A stretch of DNA of 64,000 nucleotides from Agrobacterium cavarae. Its GTDB lineage: Bacteria > Pseudomonadota > Alphaproteobacteria > Rhizobiales > Rhizobiaceae. Positions 39,598 through 49,610 of this stretch are shown here, piece by piece (the stretch's first letter is position 1; the number at the start of each line of letters is the position of its first letter). The stretch lies in contig NZ_SISF01000024.1 in assembly GCF_004310285.1 (NCBI RefSeq), positions 1 through 64,000 of the forward strand, given 5' to 3'. The notes beneath the pieces are model-generated. The model made no database searches, had not been told where the DNA came from, and was given only the letters and a program-made list of their open reading frames with translations. Made by a program: the position numbers and the translations under genes.

Positions 39598-41589
39598 TTA
39601 GCCCAGCATCAGACGGAACTTGGCAAAGCCTTCGGCGCCATCGCCAGCGTCCTCGATCTTGGCACCCTTCACATCCTTGGCATATTGACGACCCTTCGGG
39701 CCTGTCTCGAAAATGGCTGTCGTATCCGCCACCTTAGCGAAAGACCAGTTGTCGTCAGCCGATGGATTGATCGTGCCTTGATTCATGATGTAGCGCACGA
39801 TCACATCGCGGTTGGTATCGGGGGCGACGAAGATGATCTTGTCGCTGCCGATCGCCGGGAACTTGCCGCCACCGCTGGCGCGGTAATTATTCGTGGCAAC
39901 AACGAATTTCTGTTCCGGGTCAATCGGCTTGCCCTGGAACTGCAGATTGACGATGCGGCTGCTGTCCGGATTGACCGCCTTGCCATCCTTGTCGAACTTC
40001 GCGGGCTTCGACACATCGATCTGATAGGTGACACCATCAATCACGTCGAAATTGTAGGACGGGAAGTCGCTGCTCAGCAGGGGAGCGTCCTTGGAACCGG
40101 CCTTGACGGTGTTGAACATGCCAGCCGACATTTCCAGCCAGTCCTTGACCTGCGCGCCGTTGATGAGAACGGCCTGCACCGTGTTTGGATAGAGATAAAG
40201 GTCGGCGACATTCTTGATCGCAATGTCACCGGCAGGGACATCCGTATAGTAGTCCGCTCCGCCACGACCACCCGACTTGAAGGGCGCGGCTGCGGAAAGT
40301 ACCGGAAGGTCCTTGTACTGGCCTTCCTTCAGCATATCCTTGATGTACCAAGTCTGTGCATTGGAGACGATCTGCACGGACGGATCGTCGGCCACCAGCG
40401 CGAAGTAGGAATAGAGCGGCGCAGAGCTCTTGCCGACGGGACGGCGCACATAGGCGAGTGCTCCCTCGTGATCGGTCTTGACCGCCTCGATGACCTCGGG
40501 CTTGTCCTTCACATCGGCCACGATCTTGCGGTTGTCGTCGCGGTGGTAGATGGGACGGGCTTCGGAGGTGAAGTCGACGATCTTCCAGCTCTTGCCGTCC
40601 TTTTCGAGCAGGAGATCGATGAGGCCCATATGCGAGCCCCAGAAGCCCGCCATGACGGCGGGCTTGCCCATCAGCGTGCCCTTGACGGGATCGGCGCCTT
40701 CGATGCCATCCCATGTCTTGGGGCCGGGGAAGACCAGATGCTGGTGACCGGTAAAGACCGCATCGATCCCTTGAACGCCTGCGAGATAAAGGGACGCATT
40801 TTCCATACGCTCGTTCTGGCCCTTGCCCTCGATACCCGAGTGGGAAAGCGCAATGACGATATCGGCGCCCTGTTCCTTCATCACCGGCACCCAGGCCTTT
40901 GCAGCATCGACGATGTCGCGCGTCTGCGCCTTGCCTTCAAGGTTCTTCGCGTCCCACATCATGATCTGCGGCGGTACAAAGCCGATGATGCCGACCTTGA
41001 TCGGGCTTGTCGTGCCGGACCCATCACGGATCTGCTTTTCCAGGATCACATAGGGCTTGAAGAAGAGCTCGTCCTGCTTCGGATCGGACGCCAATTGACC
41101 CTTGGTCAGGTTGGCGCAGACATAGGGGAATTTCGCCCCGCCCAGCGTGTTGAACATGAAATCGAGGCCGTAGTTGAACTCGTGATTGCCAAGCGTGCCG
41201 CAATCATAACCGAGCACGTTCATGGCATTGATGACCGGGTGCTTGTCGCCCGCTTTCATGCCGCGCTCATAGGCGATGTAATCGCCAAGCGGGTTGCCCT
41301 GAAGAAAGTCGCCATTATCGACCAGCATGGAATTGCCGGCTTCGGCACGCACGGCATCGATCAGCGATGCCGTCCTTGCCAGACCCAGCGTGTCGTTCGG
41401 CTTGTCGGCATAGTAGTCGTAAGGGAAGACGTGGACGTGGATATCGGTGGTTTCCATGATGCGCAGATGCGCCTGATTGCCCGCAGCACGTGCCGCAAAA
41501 GGATGCAGCATGACGAAGGCGGACGAAGCCGCAATGCCGCTGAGAAGCGAACGGCGCGTGATAGGGTGAAGGCCGATAAGGGAAGACAT
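39598..41589 (-). CDS. cpdB: 2',3'-cyclic-nucleotide 2'-phosphodiesterase / 3'-nucleotidase
   Basis: 663 aa periplasmic enzyme that lets cells use extracellular nucleotides as phosphate or nucleoside source. N-terminal metallophosphatase domain: TTDIHVHVF, VDNGDFLQGNPLGD, LGNHEFNYG and TGHQH carry the two-metal ligands; the C-terminal half is a 5'-nucleotidase-type substrate domain. The N-terminus is a twin-arginine signal (TRRSLLSGIAAS ... AARAAG), so export is by Tat. Start at ATG 41589, not the longer frame. Confidence 0.93.
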   Translation of the reverse strand: MSSLIGLHPITRRSLLSGIAASSAFVMLHPFAARAAGNQAHLRIMETTDIHVHVFPYDYYADKPNDTLGLARTASLIDAVRAEAGNSMLVDNGDFLQGNPLGDYIAYERGMKAGDKHPVINAMNVLGYDCGTLGNHEFNYGLDFMFNTLGGAKFPYVCANLTKGQLASDPKQDELFFKPYVILEKQIRDGSGTTSPIKVGIIGFVPPQIMMWDAKNLEGKAQTRDIVDAAKAWVPVMKEQGADIVIALSHSGIEGKGQNERMENASLYLAGVQGIDAVFTGHQHLVFPGPKTWDGIEGADPVKGTLMGKPAVMAGFWGSHMGLIDLLLEKDGKSWKIVDFTSEARPIYHRDDNRKIVADVKDKPEVIEAVKTDHEGALAYVRRPVGKSSAPLYSYFALVADDPSVQIVSNAQTWYIKDMLKEGQYKDLPVLSAAAPFKSGGRGGADYYTDVPAGDIAIKNVADLYLYPNTVQAVLINGAQVKDWLEMSAGMFNTVKAGSKDAPLLSSDFPSYNFDVIDGVTYQIDVSKPAKFDKDGKAVNPDSSRIVNLQFQGKPIDPEQKFVVATNNYRASGGGKFPAIGSDKIIFVAPDTNRDVIVRYIMNQGTINPSADDNWSFAKVADTTAIFETGPKGRQYAKDVKGAKIEDAGDGAEGFAKFRLMLG

Positions 41590-41749
41590 GGAAACTCCTG
41601 ATCTCAAAATACGATGACCTGTCTCAACGGCGACAAGGTAAAACGAATTGCTGAGGAGTCTACCAGCAAAATGACGCGTGTATGACGCAACCCATCCCGA
41701 CGGTCGCATGAGCGAAATTTAATGTATCCCACACCGGCCTCGTCCTGCC

Positions 41750-42217
41750 TCATGCTCTGTCGATGCGGCACTGGAAGCAATTGTTGCGTGCCGAGCGTAC
41801 ATGCACATAGGCAATGTCCGGCCTTTCAAGCAGTTCCTGCGCGCGCGACACGATTTCGGCCGTGGGTGTGACCGCACCCGTGCCGTAAACGATGCGGTCG
41901 CCCGCATCGTAGCCCCGGACAATGTAGTCCGAGCTGTTCAGCATTGGCGGTGGAACCTGTGCGGAATCATAGGACCCGCAGTCTTCGGCATGAATGAAAA
42001 TCGGCCCGGTCTCGGCGTAAGGCTGCACATGACGAAAGGGCCGGTAGGAGATCAGCAGGGCCGACTGTCCACCCTTGATCTGTCCGAGGCAGGCGCGGCA
42101 GGGCAGATCTGCTGAGGCAATCATTCGTTCAGGCACTTGGCCGTTCGAATCTGGTTCTCCAAGCCTGATGGCGTCGACGTGGTCTTTGGGTATTGCGGTG
42201 AATAGGATGGCGGTCAT
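41750..42217 (-). CDS. DUF1203 domain protein
   Basis: 155 aa. Matches the DUF1203 family by LPCRACLGQIKGG, ETGPIFIHAEDC and RNNCFQCRIDR; several conserved cysteines could bind a metal or cofactor. No signal peptide. Function unknown in the whole family. Confidence 0.8.
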   Translation of the reverse strand: MTAILFTAIPKDHVDAIRLGEPDSNGQVPERMIASADLPCRACLGQIKGGQSALLISYRPFRHVQPYAETGPIFIHAEDCGSYDSAQVPPPMLNSSDYIVRGYDAGDRIVYGTGAVTPTAEIVSRAQELLERPDIAYVHVRSARNNCFQCRIDRA

Positions 42218-42377
42218 GTTGGCTCCTTGCGACCTCGTTCAGTTGCTTCTTTGTCGCTATGGCTGCCAAACAAATCTCTATCCACCCGTTTCTTGCCGGT
42301 AAGCGAAACCAACCCATTGCGTGGACCGTTCTGTTTAGCGATCTATGCTGCGTCCTCGTTCTGGAAAGTTGACGTCA

Positions 42378-43262
42378 ATGCTGCGAAGGTTTCGAACCGT
42401 TCTTTCGGTCGCTTTTTTAGTGTCCGCCTTGCCGTCTGCGCATGCGCAGGTTGCGCCCGCACTTGACGATCTTTCAGACGAGCAGTTGCAGCAGACGGTC
42501 AACTTCGTCATCGGCAATGCCGTATTCGGCGTCTATCACGAAGCCGCCAAGATGCTGATCTCCGATTTTAGCCTTCCCGAGCCGGACGACGGTCGCAATA
42601 CCGCAGACCAGCTTGCCGGCACGATCATGCTGGAAGCCAACCAAGAGTGGCTGGATACGGCCATCGTCAATGCAACCGATAGCTGGTATCTCGCGCGTAG
42701 CTCGGGAGAGCTTCCCGAGCATAATGCGCCGCTCTATAGCGTTCTTGTCCCGAATCTCGCCCGCGACCGTCAGATGGCGTGCCTCATGGTCGGCAAGGAC
42801 AACGAGGGCTACGGCGATCTTGCAGAATTGATGGGGCTGCCGAAGGACGAGTGGAAGGCCTGCGAAGTGGCCTATCCGCAGACCGTGGCGCGCTGGAGCG
42901 ACTTACTCAAACCCCATGTGAAGACGCCGGGCACGACGAAATTCGACATACGATATGAGCCTGCGCGCGATCCGTTTCTGGATATCTATGCGACGATGGT
43001 GAAGGAATCGAAGGTTCTCGATCTCATCGCCCGCGAATTTAGTGCCTATGAGCTCAAGGGCACGGTAAAGCTGACGGCCAGAAGCTGCGGCCGACCGGAT
43101 GCCTATTGGTCCGAGGAACGCCGCGAGATCACTTATTGCTATGAGCTTGCAAGATTTCACGGCGAGCTGATCGCGGCCCATCTTCTCGCAACCAATGGCG
43201 ACCGCGGAGACGCGCCTGCGAAAGAAATCCCGACCGCCGTCAATCTCGGCCAAGAGCTTTAA
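42378..43262 (+). CDS. DUF4344-type putative metallopeptidase, degenerate zinc motif
   Basis: 294 aa. Signal peptide about 1-23 (ending AHA). The region GNAVFGVYHEAAKMLISDF (46-64) lines up with the HExxH zinc site of DUF4344 proteins, but the second His is replaced: HEAAK. RREITYCYELARFHGEL is the conserved C-terminal block. It is probably a secreted, catalytically dead homologue. Confidence 0.72.
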   Translation: MLRRFRTVLSVAFLVSALPSAHAQVAPALDDLSDEQLQQTVNFVIGNAVFGVYHEAAKMLISDFSLPEPDDGRNTADQLAGTIMLEANQEWLDTAIVNATDSWYLARSSGELPEHNAPLYSVLVPNLARDRQMACLMVGKDNEGYGDLAELMGLPKDEWKACEVAYPQTVARWSDLLKPHVKTPGTTKFDIRYEPARDPFLDIYATMVKESKVLDLIAREFSAYELKGTVKLTARSCGRPDAYWSEERREITYCYELARFHGELIAAHLLATNGDRGDAPAKEIPTAVNLGQEL

Positions 43263-43360
43263 GAGCTGAGGCTCGATCTCTTATAGCGAAGGCGAAATAA
43301 TGCCACGCTGAATGAGCCCGCCTCATCCGATCCAGGAGAGGCGGACGCCAACTTGGCAGC

Positions 43361-44782
43361 TTAGCCGCGGCGCGAAATTTCGAGATACTCGCTGTCGGTC
43401 AGCGGCTCCACCCAGGCTTCATAGGTGCTGACCGGGGAGAAGCCCATCATCTGGTAGAGCTGCAAGGCGCGCGGGTGGTCCAGCGTATTGGTGGAGACGG
43501 TGACCTTCTTGGGGTTATCCTGCCAGATCGAGTAAAGCGCCTGAAGCAGGAACCATTTTCCGACACCAGCGCCGATCGCCTCTTCCATGAGACCGAAGTA
43601 GGATAGTTCGGTGACGTCGTCATTGCCTCTGTTGAACTCGAAGAAGCCAGCCGGCGAACCGTTGAGATAGAGCACTGTTACGCAGTTCTTTGGGTCGCGC
43701 AGCACGGCGGTAAGCTCGGCATCGCTCATGCGCATGCGCTTTTGCCAATGCCAGCGCTTGCCGACGCGCCAGTAGAGATAGCGATAGAAATGCAGCGGGA
43801 TGTCATGCGTTCGCATGATCGCTGTCTGGATATTGACCGGCACCGCCAGGCTGACCTTTGGCGCCGATGTCATTTCAAGCTGGGTGACATGGGCTTTGAG
43901 CGGACCGTGTGGCTCCGTCTGCAGAGGCTCTGCCGGGCCAGTCACGATCGGCGTGTCCTCTTTCGATCCCCACTCCGACCATGAGCCGTCATAAAGCGAA
44001 TTGTCCGAATGACCGAGCGACTCGAGCGCCAGTGTCACGACAGCGGCCGTCACGCCAGAACCGCAACTGGTGACGACCGGCTTGGAAAGATCGATGCCGG
44101 CCTCTGCAATCATCTTCCGGATGGTTGGCAGATCCTTGAAGTGGCCGTTCTCCGAAAAGGCAGTGGCAGGCAAACTGCGGGCACCAGGCATATGGCCGGA
44201 CCGCATGCCGACGCGTGGCTCGGCCTCGTCTCCGGTGAAGCGGCCGGCACCTCTGGCATCCGCCACCTGCTTTTCGCCCGTCTCGACGACAGCGCGCATA
44301 TCGGAGAACGAGGTCACACGGCTCGCTTTGAACTCGGCGTGAAACTCTGCTGGCTCGATCTGCGGAGCTTCCGTCTCAAGCGGTTTGCCGGCAGCCTTCC
44401 AGCCATCGAGGCCGCCATCCAGCACATAAACCGTTTCGGCACCCATGACGCGCAGCATCCACCAGACGCGCGGCGCGGAGAAGAAGCCCGGGCCATCATA
44501 GACCACGATCGTATCGGTGTCGGTAATCCCAAGCTTGCCGACTTCCTCGGCGAAAAAATCCGGGGAGGGCAGGGAGTGCGGAAGGCCCGTATCATGATCG
44601 GCAATTGCGTCCTGATCGAAGAAGACGGCGCCTGGAATGTGGCCGCTGGCGTAGTCCTGCTTTCCGTCGCGTTTGTGTGCCGGCAGATACCAGGACGCAT
44701 CGACGATGCGGAAGTGCGGTGTTCCAAGCTGCTGCTCGACCCAATCCGCCGAAACGACGAAACGGCTTTTATCGGTGCTCAC
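43361..44782 (-). CDS. sseA: 3-mercaptopyruvate sulfurtransferase fused to a GNAT acetyltransferase
   Basis: 473 aa. Residues 1-285 are a tandem rhodanese pair; the second holds the active Cys240 in TSCGSGVTAA, the MST-type loop. Residues about 305-465 form a GNAT domain with an acetyl-CoA loop (IGAGVGKWFLL) and QLYQMMGFSP. SseA proteins are usually about 280 aa, so this is a fusion. Last gene of the cysK-alaX-sseA run (17-base gap), which suggests linked sulfur/cysteine metabolism. The GNAT substrate is unknown. Confidence 0.85.
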   Translation of the reverse strand: MSTDKSRFVVSADWVEQQLGTPHFRIVDASWYLPAHKRDGKQDYASGHIPGAVFFDQDAIADHDTGLPHSLPSPDFFAEEVGKLGITDTDTIVVYDGPGFFSAPRVWWMLRVMGAETVYVLDGGLDGWKAAGKPLETEAPQIEPAEFHAEFKASRVTSFSDMRAVVETGEKQVADARGAGRFTGDEAEPRVGMRSGHMPGARSLPATAFSENGHFKDLPTIRKMIAEAGIDLSKPVVTSCGSGVTAAVVTLALESLGHSDNSLYDGSWSEWGSKEDTPIVTGPAEPLQTEPHGPLKAHVTQLEMTSAPKVSLAVPVNIQTAIMRTHDIPLHFYRYLYWRVGKRWHWQKRMRMSDAELTAVLRDPKNCVTVLYLNGSPAGFFEFNRGNDDVTELSYFGLMEEAIGAGVGKWFLLQALYSIWQDNPKKVTVSTNTLDHPRALQLYQMMGFSPVSTYEAWVEPLTDSEYLEISRRG

Positions 44783-44799
44783 GATGTTTCTCCCAGAAA

Positions 44800-45537
44800 T
44801 CAGGCGGCGTCGGCGGGTTTGCCGAAGCGAATGCGGAAACGGCGGTTTTCCTTGCCTTTCTTTTCGATCTTGGCGATGTAAATCTCGCCGACCTCCTGCG
44901 TTTCCGACACATGAGTGCCGCCGCAGGGCTGACTGTCAACCGAAGAATTCTCGCCGATGCAGACGAGGCTGACACGGCCAAGCCCGACGGGTGGCCGGAC
45001 ATGCTTGGACTTGACGATGCCAGGATTGGCCGCCAGCTCCTCGTCGGTGATCCATTGCAGATAGATGGGGTGATTCTGCTCGACCAGTTCCATCAGCTTG
45101 GCGGTAATCGCATCCTTGTCGATCGTCTCCGACATGTCGAAATCGACCCGCGATTCATCCTCACCAACGGCAGCACCGGTGATCGGCCAAGAGCAGACCA
45201 CCGATAGGAGATGACAGGCGGTGTGCATCCGCATCAGCTTGTAGCGTCGCTGCCAGTCGATATGAAGTGTCAGCTTTTCGCCGACGTCCACAGAGGGCTG
45301 ACCGTCCGGGGGCACGTGAATGATGACGCTCTTGTCCACGCCATGGCGCGTTATGCCGAGTTCGATCTTCGAGCCATCGGCCCGTTCGAGAAAGCCCGTA
45401 TCGCCGGGCTGGCCGCCGGAGGTGGCATAGAAGCACGTCTGATCCAGCTCTATGCCACCATCCTCGTGCACTGCCGTGACCACCGCTTCGCAAGTTGAAA
45501 GATAAAAATCATCACGAAACAGGGCATTCACAGGCAT
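44800..45537 (-). CDS. alaX: alanyl-tRNA editing protein AlaX
   Basis: 245 aa free-standing editing domain that hydrolyses mischarged Ser-tRNA(Ala) or Gly-tRNA(Ala). Zinc motifs HTACH (in MRMHTACHLLS) and CGGTHV with the SAD domain are intact; the catalytic core of alanyl-tRNA synthetase is absent. Coupled to cysK (12-base gap). Confidence 0.92.
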   Translation of the reverse strand: MPVNALFRDDFYLSTCEAVVTAVHEDGGIELDQTCFYATSGGQPGDTGFLERADGSKIELGITRHGVDKSVIIHVPPDGQPSVDVGEKLTLHIDWQRRYKLMRMHTACHLLSVVCSWPITGAAVGEDESRVDFDMSETIDKDAITAKLMELVEQNHPIYLQWITDEELAANPGIVKSKHVRPPVGLGRVSLVCIGENSSVDSQPCGGTHVSETQEVGEIYIAKIEKKGKENRRFRIRFGKPADAA

Positions 45538-45549
45538 ATTGCATTGACC

Positions 45550-46587
45550 TCAGACGGTTTCGTACGGAACCGAAATCTCTTTCTTCTCCGTCAACCAGGC
45601 GGGAAGGGGTAGCCCCTTGGAGCGCAGGAAGTCGGGGTTGAAGAGCTTGGACTGGTAACGGTTACCGTAGTCACAAAGTATCGTGACGATTGTATGCCCG
45701 GGTCCGAGGTCGCGGGCAAGCCGAATTGCGCCGGCAATGTTGATGCCCGATGAGCCGCCAAGGCACAGGCCGTCCTTGGTGATCAGTTCGAAGATGATCG
45801 GAAGAGCTTCCGCGTCCGAGATCCGATAGGCGAAGTCCGGCGTGAAACCTTCCAGATTGGCCGTGATTCGACCCTGGCCGATGCCCTCGGTAATGGAGGA
45901 TCCTTCCGACTTCAGGACACCGTTCTTGTAGAATTCGTAAAGCGCTGCCCCTTCCGGATCGGCAAGGCCGATCTTGATATCGGGGTTGAAATCGCGAAGA
46001 CCGTCTGCGACGCCGGCTAGCGTTCCACCGGAGCCGACGGCGCAGATGAAACCGTCCACCTTGCCATCCGTCTGGTCCCAGATTTCCGGCGCCGTGGTCT
46101 CGATATGCGCCTGACGGTTGGCGATATTGTCGAACTGGTTTGCCCAGATCGCACCGTTCGGGTCGGTTGCCGCAAGCTGCTTTGCCAGACGACCGGAGAC
46201 CTTCACATAGTTGTTGGGGTTCGAGTAGGGGGCGGCCGGCACTTCGACAAGCTGTGCGCCAAGAAGCTTCAGCGCGTCCTTCTTCTCCTGGCTCTGGGTC
46301 TCGGGAATGACGATCACCGTCTTGTAGCCGAGCGCGTTGGCAACCAGCGCAAGCCCGATGCCGGTGTTGCCGGCCGTACCTTCCACAATTGTGCCGCCGG
46401 GACGTAAGAGCCCGCGTCGTTCCGCATCTCGGATGATGAAGAGCGCGGCACGATCCTTGACCGACTGGCCCGGATTCATGAACTCGGCCTTGCCCAGAAT
46501 TTCGCAGCCCGTGGCCTCGGATGCTGCCTTGAGGCGGATGAGCGGGGTGTTCCCAATTGCGGTCAGCACGGAAGAATGGATGGTCAT
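45550..46587 (-). CDS. cysK: cysteine synthase A
   Basis: 345 aa PLP enzyme making cysteine from O-acetylserine and sulfide. The PLP Lys lies in NPGQSVKDRAA; EGTAGNTGIGLA and GSGGTLAGVADGL hold the cofactor phosphate and substrate. First of cysK-alaX-sseA. It is a longer, slightly divergent CysK type common in alphaproteobacteria; a second CysK may exist elsewhere. Confidence 0.92.
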   Translation of the reverse strand: MTIHSSVLTAIGNTPLIRLKAASEATGCEILGKAEFMNPGQSVKDRAALFIIRDAERRGLLRPGGTIVEGTAGNTGIGLALVANALGYKTVIVIPETQSQEKKDALKLLGAQLVEVPAAPYSNPNNYVKVSGRLAKQLAATDPNGAIWANQFDNIANRQAHIETTAPEIWDQTDGKVDGFICAVGSGGTLAGVADGLRDFNPDIKIGLADPEGAALYEFYKNGVLKSEGSSITEGIGQGRITANLEGFTPDFAYRISDAEALPIIFELITKDGLCLGGSSGINIAGAIRLARDLGPGHTIVTILCDYGNRYQSKLFNPDFLRSKGLPLPAWLTEKKEISVPYETV

Positions 46588-46707
46588 GATCAGGCCTTCT
46601 GTCCAGTCAGCGATTCAAAGCCGTTATGTCGTTATCTAACGGCCTTGTGACAAGAAATTATCTTCTGGCGAAGAGGGTTCCAGCGCAAAATCTTGCTGAT
46701 GCCCCGG

Positions 46708-48156
46708 TTATTCACTCTTCTTGATATGGGAGTAGGCCTCAAGCGCACGCTGGCGTGCCTCATTATGATCGACGACGGGCTTTGGATAGGTCTTGCCCAA
46801 TTCGATCCCGGCCTTTTCCAGCACCTGCTTTGGCGCATCGAACGGCTTGTGAATGTACTTGGCATCGAGCTTCGAAAGCTCCGGCACGAAAGTTTTGACA
46901 TAGTCTCCGTCGGGATCGAACTTCTCGCCCTGAATGATAGGATTGAAGATGCGGAAAAACGGCGAGGCATCCGCGCCTGATCCGGCCACCCACTGCCAAT
47001 TGCCGGCATTCGAGGCAGGGTCGGCGTCCACAAGCGTATCACGAAACCACTTCTCTCCCTTTCGCCAGTCGATCAGCAGATGCTTGATCATGAAGGACGC
47101 TGTGATCATCCGCACGCGATTGTGCATGACGCCGTGCTTCCACAACTGCCGCATGCCAGCATCGACGATCGGATAGCCGGTCATGCCTTTCTTCCAGGCG
47201 TTGAACTTTGCCGTGTCCGTTTTCCATTCGAACGCATCGAAACTGTCGTTCCAGTTCTTCTCGTCGAGTTCGGGGAAGTGGAAGAGAAGATGGTAGCAGA
47301 ACTCGCGCCAGACGATCTCCTTGCGAAACCGGCTGATGTCGTTCGAGGCGATGTGGGAGGAAAGGCCTCTGGTGGCGTGCCAGAGCTGGGCAGGCGTGAT
47401 CTCCCCGTGGGCAAGGTGCGGAGAGAGCATCGAGGTTGCAGGCTGTGCTGGGAAGTCACGACCCTTCTCATACCCCTTCAGCGCGCTGTCGACGAAATCG
47501 TCCAGCCGCTCTTTGGCTCCCGCTTCGCCCGGCGTCCAGACGTCCGAGAAATCCTTTGCCCAATCCGGTTTTGTCGGCAGGAGCTTCCAACTGTCCAGCT
47601 TTTCCGACGTCGGCCAGCTGGAAGGCGTTGGTATCTGGCGCGGCTTGCCCGTGGGCTCAGGTGGCTCGTCCCCGCCTTCGATGGCGCGCCAAAAAGGCGT
47701 GTAGACGCGGTAGGGTCCGCCACTCTTGGTTTTCACCTTGGATGGTTCGTGCAGGAGATGGCCCGAGAAACTCTCGACCTCATATCCATCATCGCGAAGC
47801 TGCTTCTTGAGGTGGCTGTCGATCTCCATACCATCGGGGTCGTAACGACGGTTCCAGAACACAGCACTAGCGCCCACGTCACCAATAAGTGACTTGAGGA
47901 TCTTGCTGGGGTCTCCACTGCGCAGGATGAGGCGACTTTCAAGCTTTTCCAACTGGTCGGAAAGGGCTTTCAGCGAGTGATGAAGCCACCACTCCTGCGC
48001 ACCACCCAAGGGGCCGTTTGAGCCCTGTCGATCCTCGCGTATATAGAGAGGAATGATCGCTCCGCCATGCTCCCGCGCGGCTGCAAGGGCGCGATTGTCA
48101 GAAAGGCGCAAGTCCTTGCGAAACCAAAGGATTATGGGGTTGTCCTGCTTCGTCAT
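46708..48156 (-). CDS. phrB: deoxyribodipyrimidine photolyase
   Basis: 482 aa FAD flavoprotein that repairs cyclobutane pyrimidine dimers with blue light. The antenna domain (ILWFRKDLRLSDN) and FAD domain (WREFCYHLLFHFPELDEKNWND; GYPIVDAGMRQLWKHGVMHNR; NWQWVAGSGADASPFFRIFNP) are complete. Start ATG 48156 (MTKQDNPI). Confidence 0.95.
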   Translation of the reverse strand: MTKQDNPIILWFRKDLRLSDNRALAAAREHGGAIIPLYIREDRQGSNGPLGGAQEWWLHHSLKALSDQLEKLESRLILRSGDPSKILKSLIGDVGASAVFWNRRYDPDGMEIDSHLKKQLRDDGYEVESFSGHLLHEPSKVKTKSGGPYRVYTPFWRAIEGGDEPPEPTGKPRQIPTPSSWPTSEKLDSWKLLPTKPDWAKDFSDVWTPGEAGAKERLDDFVDSALKGYEKGRDFPAQPATSMLSPHLAHGEITPAQLWHATRGLSSHIASNDISRFRKEIVWREFCYHLLFHFPELDEKNWNDSFDAFEWKTDTAKFNAWKKGMTGYPIVDAGMRQLWKHGVMHNRVRMITASFMIKHLLIDWRKGEKWFRDTLVDADPASNAGNWQWVAGSGADASPFFRIFNPIIQGEKFDPDGDYVKTFVPELSKLDAKYIHKPFDAPKQVLEKAGIELGKTYPKPVVDHNEARQRALEAYSHIKKSE

Positions 48157-48294
48157 CGGCTTTCCTTCTGCTTTCATTTGTAACGCGCGTAAGGGTGTTT
48201 TGCTCCCCTGCAACGAGGGTAATACGGTGGTGCGATACCTATGGTTTTTGAAGGGTAAATTTTGTTGGGTTTAAATCAAAACAGGTGGAACCAT

Positions 48295-48612
48295 ATGCCG
48301 GAAGTGACGTTGGAGGCACGTGAATTGAGTATGGAAGACCCACCAATGATGCTGAATGAAGTAAAATGGGATGCGCCTGTTGTGATCTCTCTTGAGAACG
48401 GCGCGCCTCGCACCTTCAACGGCGTTTATGAAGCCTTTGATTTTCTCCAACACGAGTGGCCCAGCCGCTATGGCAAGGCGTATGAGCAGGCGTTGCGCCT
48501 TTGCAGGGCGTCGCTTCTGGGAAGCGTTTCCGGCGAGATCGCGCGGACCGCTTTCGTTGAGGCGAGCCGGGATGCAAACCGCCTCGTGGAGATGCCTAAG
48601 CTCGCATCGTAA
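48295..48612 (+). CDS. DUF982 domain protein
   Basis: 105 aa. DUF982 is a small family almost confined to rhizobia; WDAPVVISLENGAPRTFNGVYE and FLQHEWPSRYGKAY fit it. Start ATG 48295. Divergent from phrB; followed by a terminator. Function unknown. Confidence 0.82.
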   Translation: MPEVTLEARELSMEDPPMMLNEVKWDAPVVISLENGAPRTFNGVYEAFDFLQHEWPSRYGKAYEQALRLCRASLLGSVSGEIARTAFVEASRDANRLVEMPKLAS

Positions 48613-48649
48613 GCGACCCGTTCGATCTTCAGATTAAGAAGACCTTTTC

Positions 48650-48684
48650 AGCCACCCGCCGCGTTCCCGCCGGGTGGCTTTTTG
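48650..48684 (+). terminator. terminator of the DUF982 gene
   Basis: AGCCACCCG / CGGGTGGCT stem with five T after it, 38 bases past the stop. Confidence 0.88.
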
Positions 48685-48845
48685 CTGCGCTCTATCACTT
48701 CGATGTCGGGGTGAGGCAGCCGTCTGCGGACACATCTTCGCCTAAAAATCTTTGATCAAGCCTCGACTTAACCTCAAAAAAATGGTTGCTGAAACGTTAA
48801 CGCCGACGCTCGTTTGGCTGAATGGGACTGAAATGGGGCAGGCCG

Positions 48846-49403
48846 ATGACGCGCAAAATCCGCTACTCAACCTTCTCTACTGCCATGGGGTTTTGCGCCT
48901 TCGCATGGCATGAAGGCGGCATCTGCCGTTTCCAGTTGCCCGTTGATTTGGAAGATGATGCCAGAGTCTATCTACAACGCCGTCTGCCCGACGCCGAACA
49001 TTCCGACCCGAGTGCGCAAGCAATGGATCTGCTGGAAAAGGTGAGAGCCTATTTCACAGGTCAACCGGTCCAATTTCTGGATATCCAACTTGATGTCGGC
49101 CCTCAAAGTGATTTCTTTTCAACGGTTTATGAAATCGTTCGGGCTATGCCGTGGGGAACATCGAAAACCTATGGCGAAATCGCCAAGGAATTAAATGCTC
49201 CCCCGCAAGCTGCTCAGATCGTTGGGCAGGCGATGGCAAAAAATCCGCTGCCGCTTCTGATCCCATGCCATCGGGTTCTTGCCGCTGGCGGTAAGCCGGG
49301 TGGCTTTTCTGCTGAAGGCGGCGTGAAGACAAAGTTGCAAATGCTGGCGTTGGAAGGTCTTTTCAAAATTCAGCCAAAACCCGAACAGGCTTCACTATTT
49401 TGA
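48846..49403 (+). CDS. ogt: methylated-DNA--[protein]-cysteine S-methyltransferase
   Basis: 185 aa suicide repair protein for O6-alkylguanine. The active Cys lies in LLIPCHRVLAAGG; PWGTSKTYGEIAKEL is the DNA-binding helix. There is no AdaA domain, so it is an Ogt-type enzyme. Start ATG 48846. The phrB gene lies about 0.7 kb away, a loose DNA-repair neighbourhood. Confidence 0.94.
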   Translation: MTRKIRYSTFSTAMGFCAFAWHEGGICRFQLPVDLEDDARVYLQRRLPDAEHSDPSAQAMDLLEKVRAYFTGQPVQFLDIQLDVGPQSDFFSTVYEIVRAMPWGTSKTYGEIAKELNAPPQAAQIVGQAMAKNPLPLLIPCHRVLAAGGKPGGFSAEGGVKTKLQMLALEGLFKIQPKPEQASLF

Positions 49404-49610
49404 TAACTCCAAGGGCGATTTTGGGGCATAACATACCCATAATCGCCCATGTCTCGTCAAATTCTGGCTAGATTCGGAGCATAGACGGCTCATCAGCAGT
49501 CGTCGTGAGCGAGACGTTTCGCTCCTGAGACTGCCCTACTTTGAATGTGCGCAAGGACACTTCGGCGCGGGCTGGAGCCAAGTTGTTCTGTGCTTTTAAA
49601 GGGCAAGAGA

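Noticed and set aside
39565..41601. 678-codon plus-strand open frame opposite cpdB
   Set aside because: Mirrors cpdB almost end to end; cpdB carries all metal motifs and a Tat signal.
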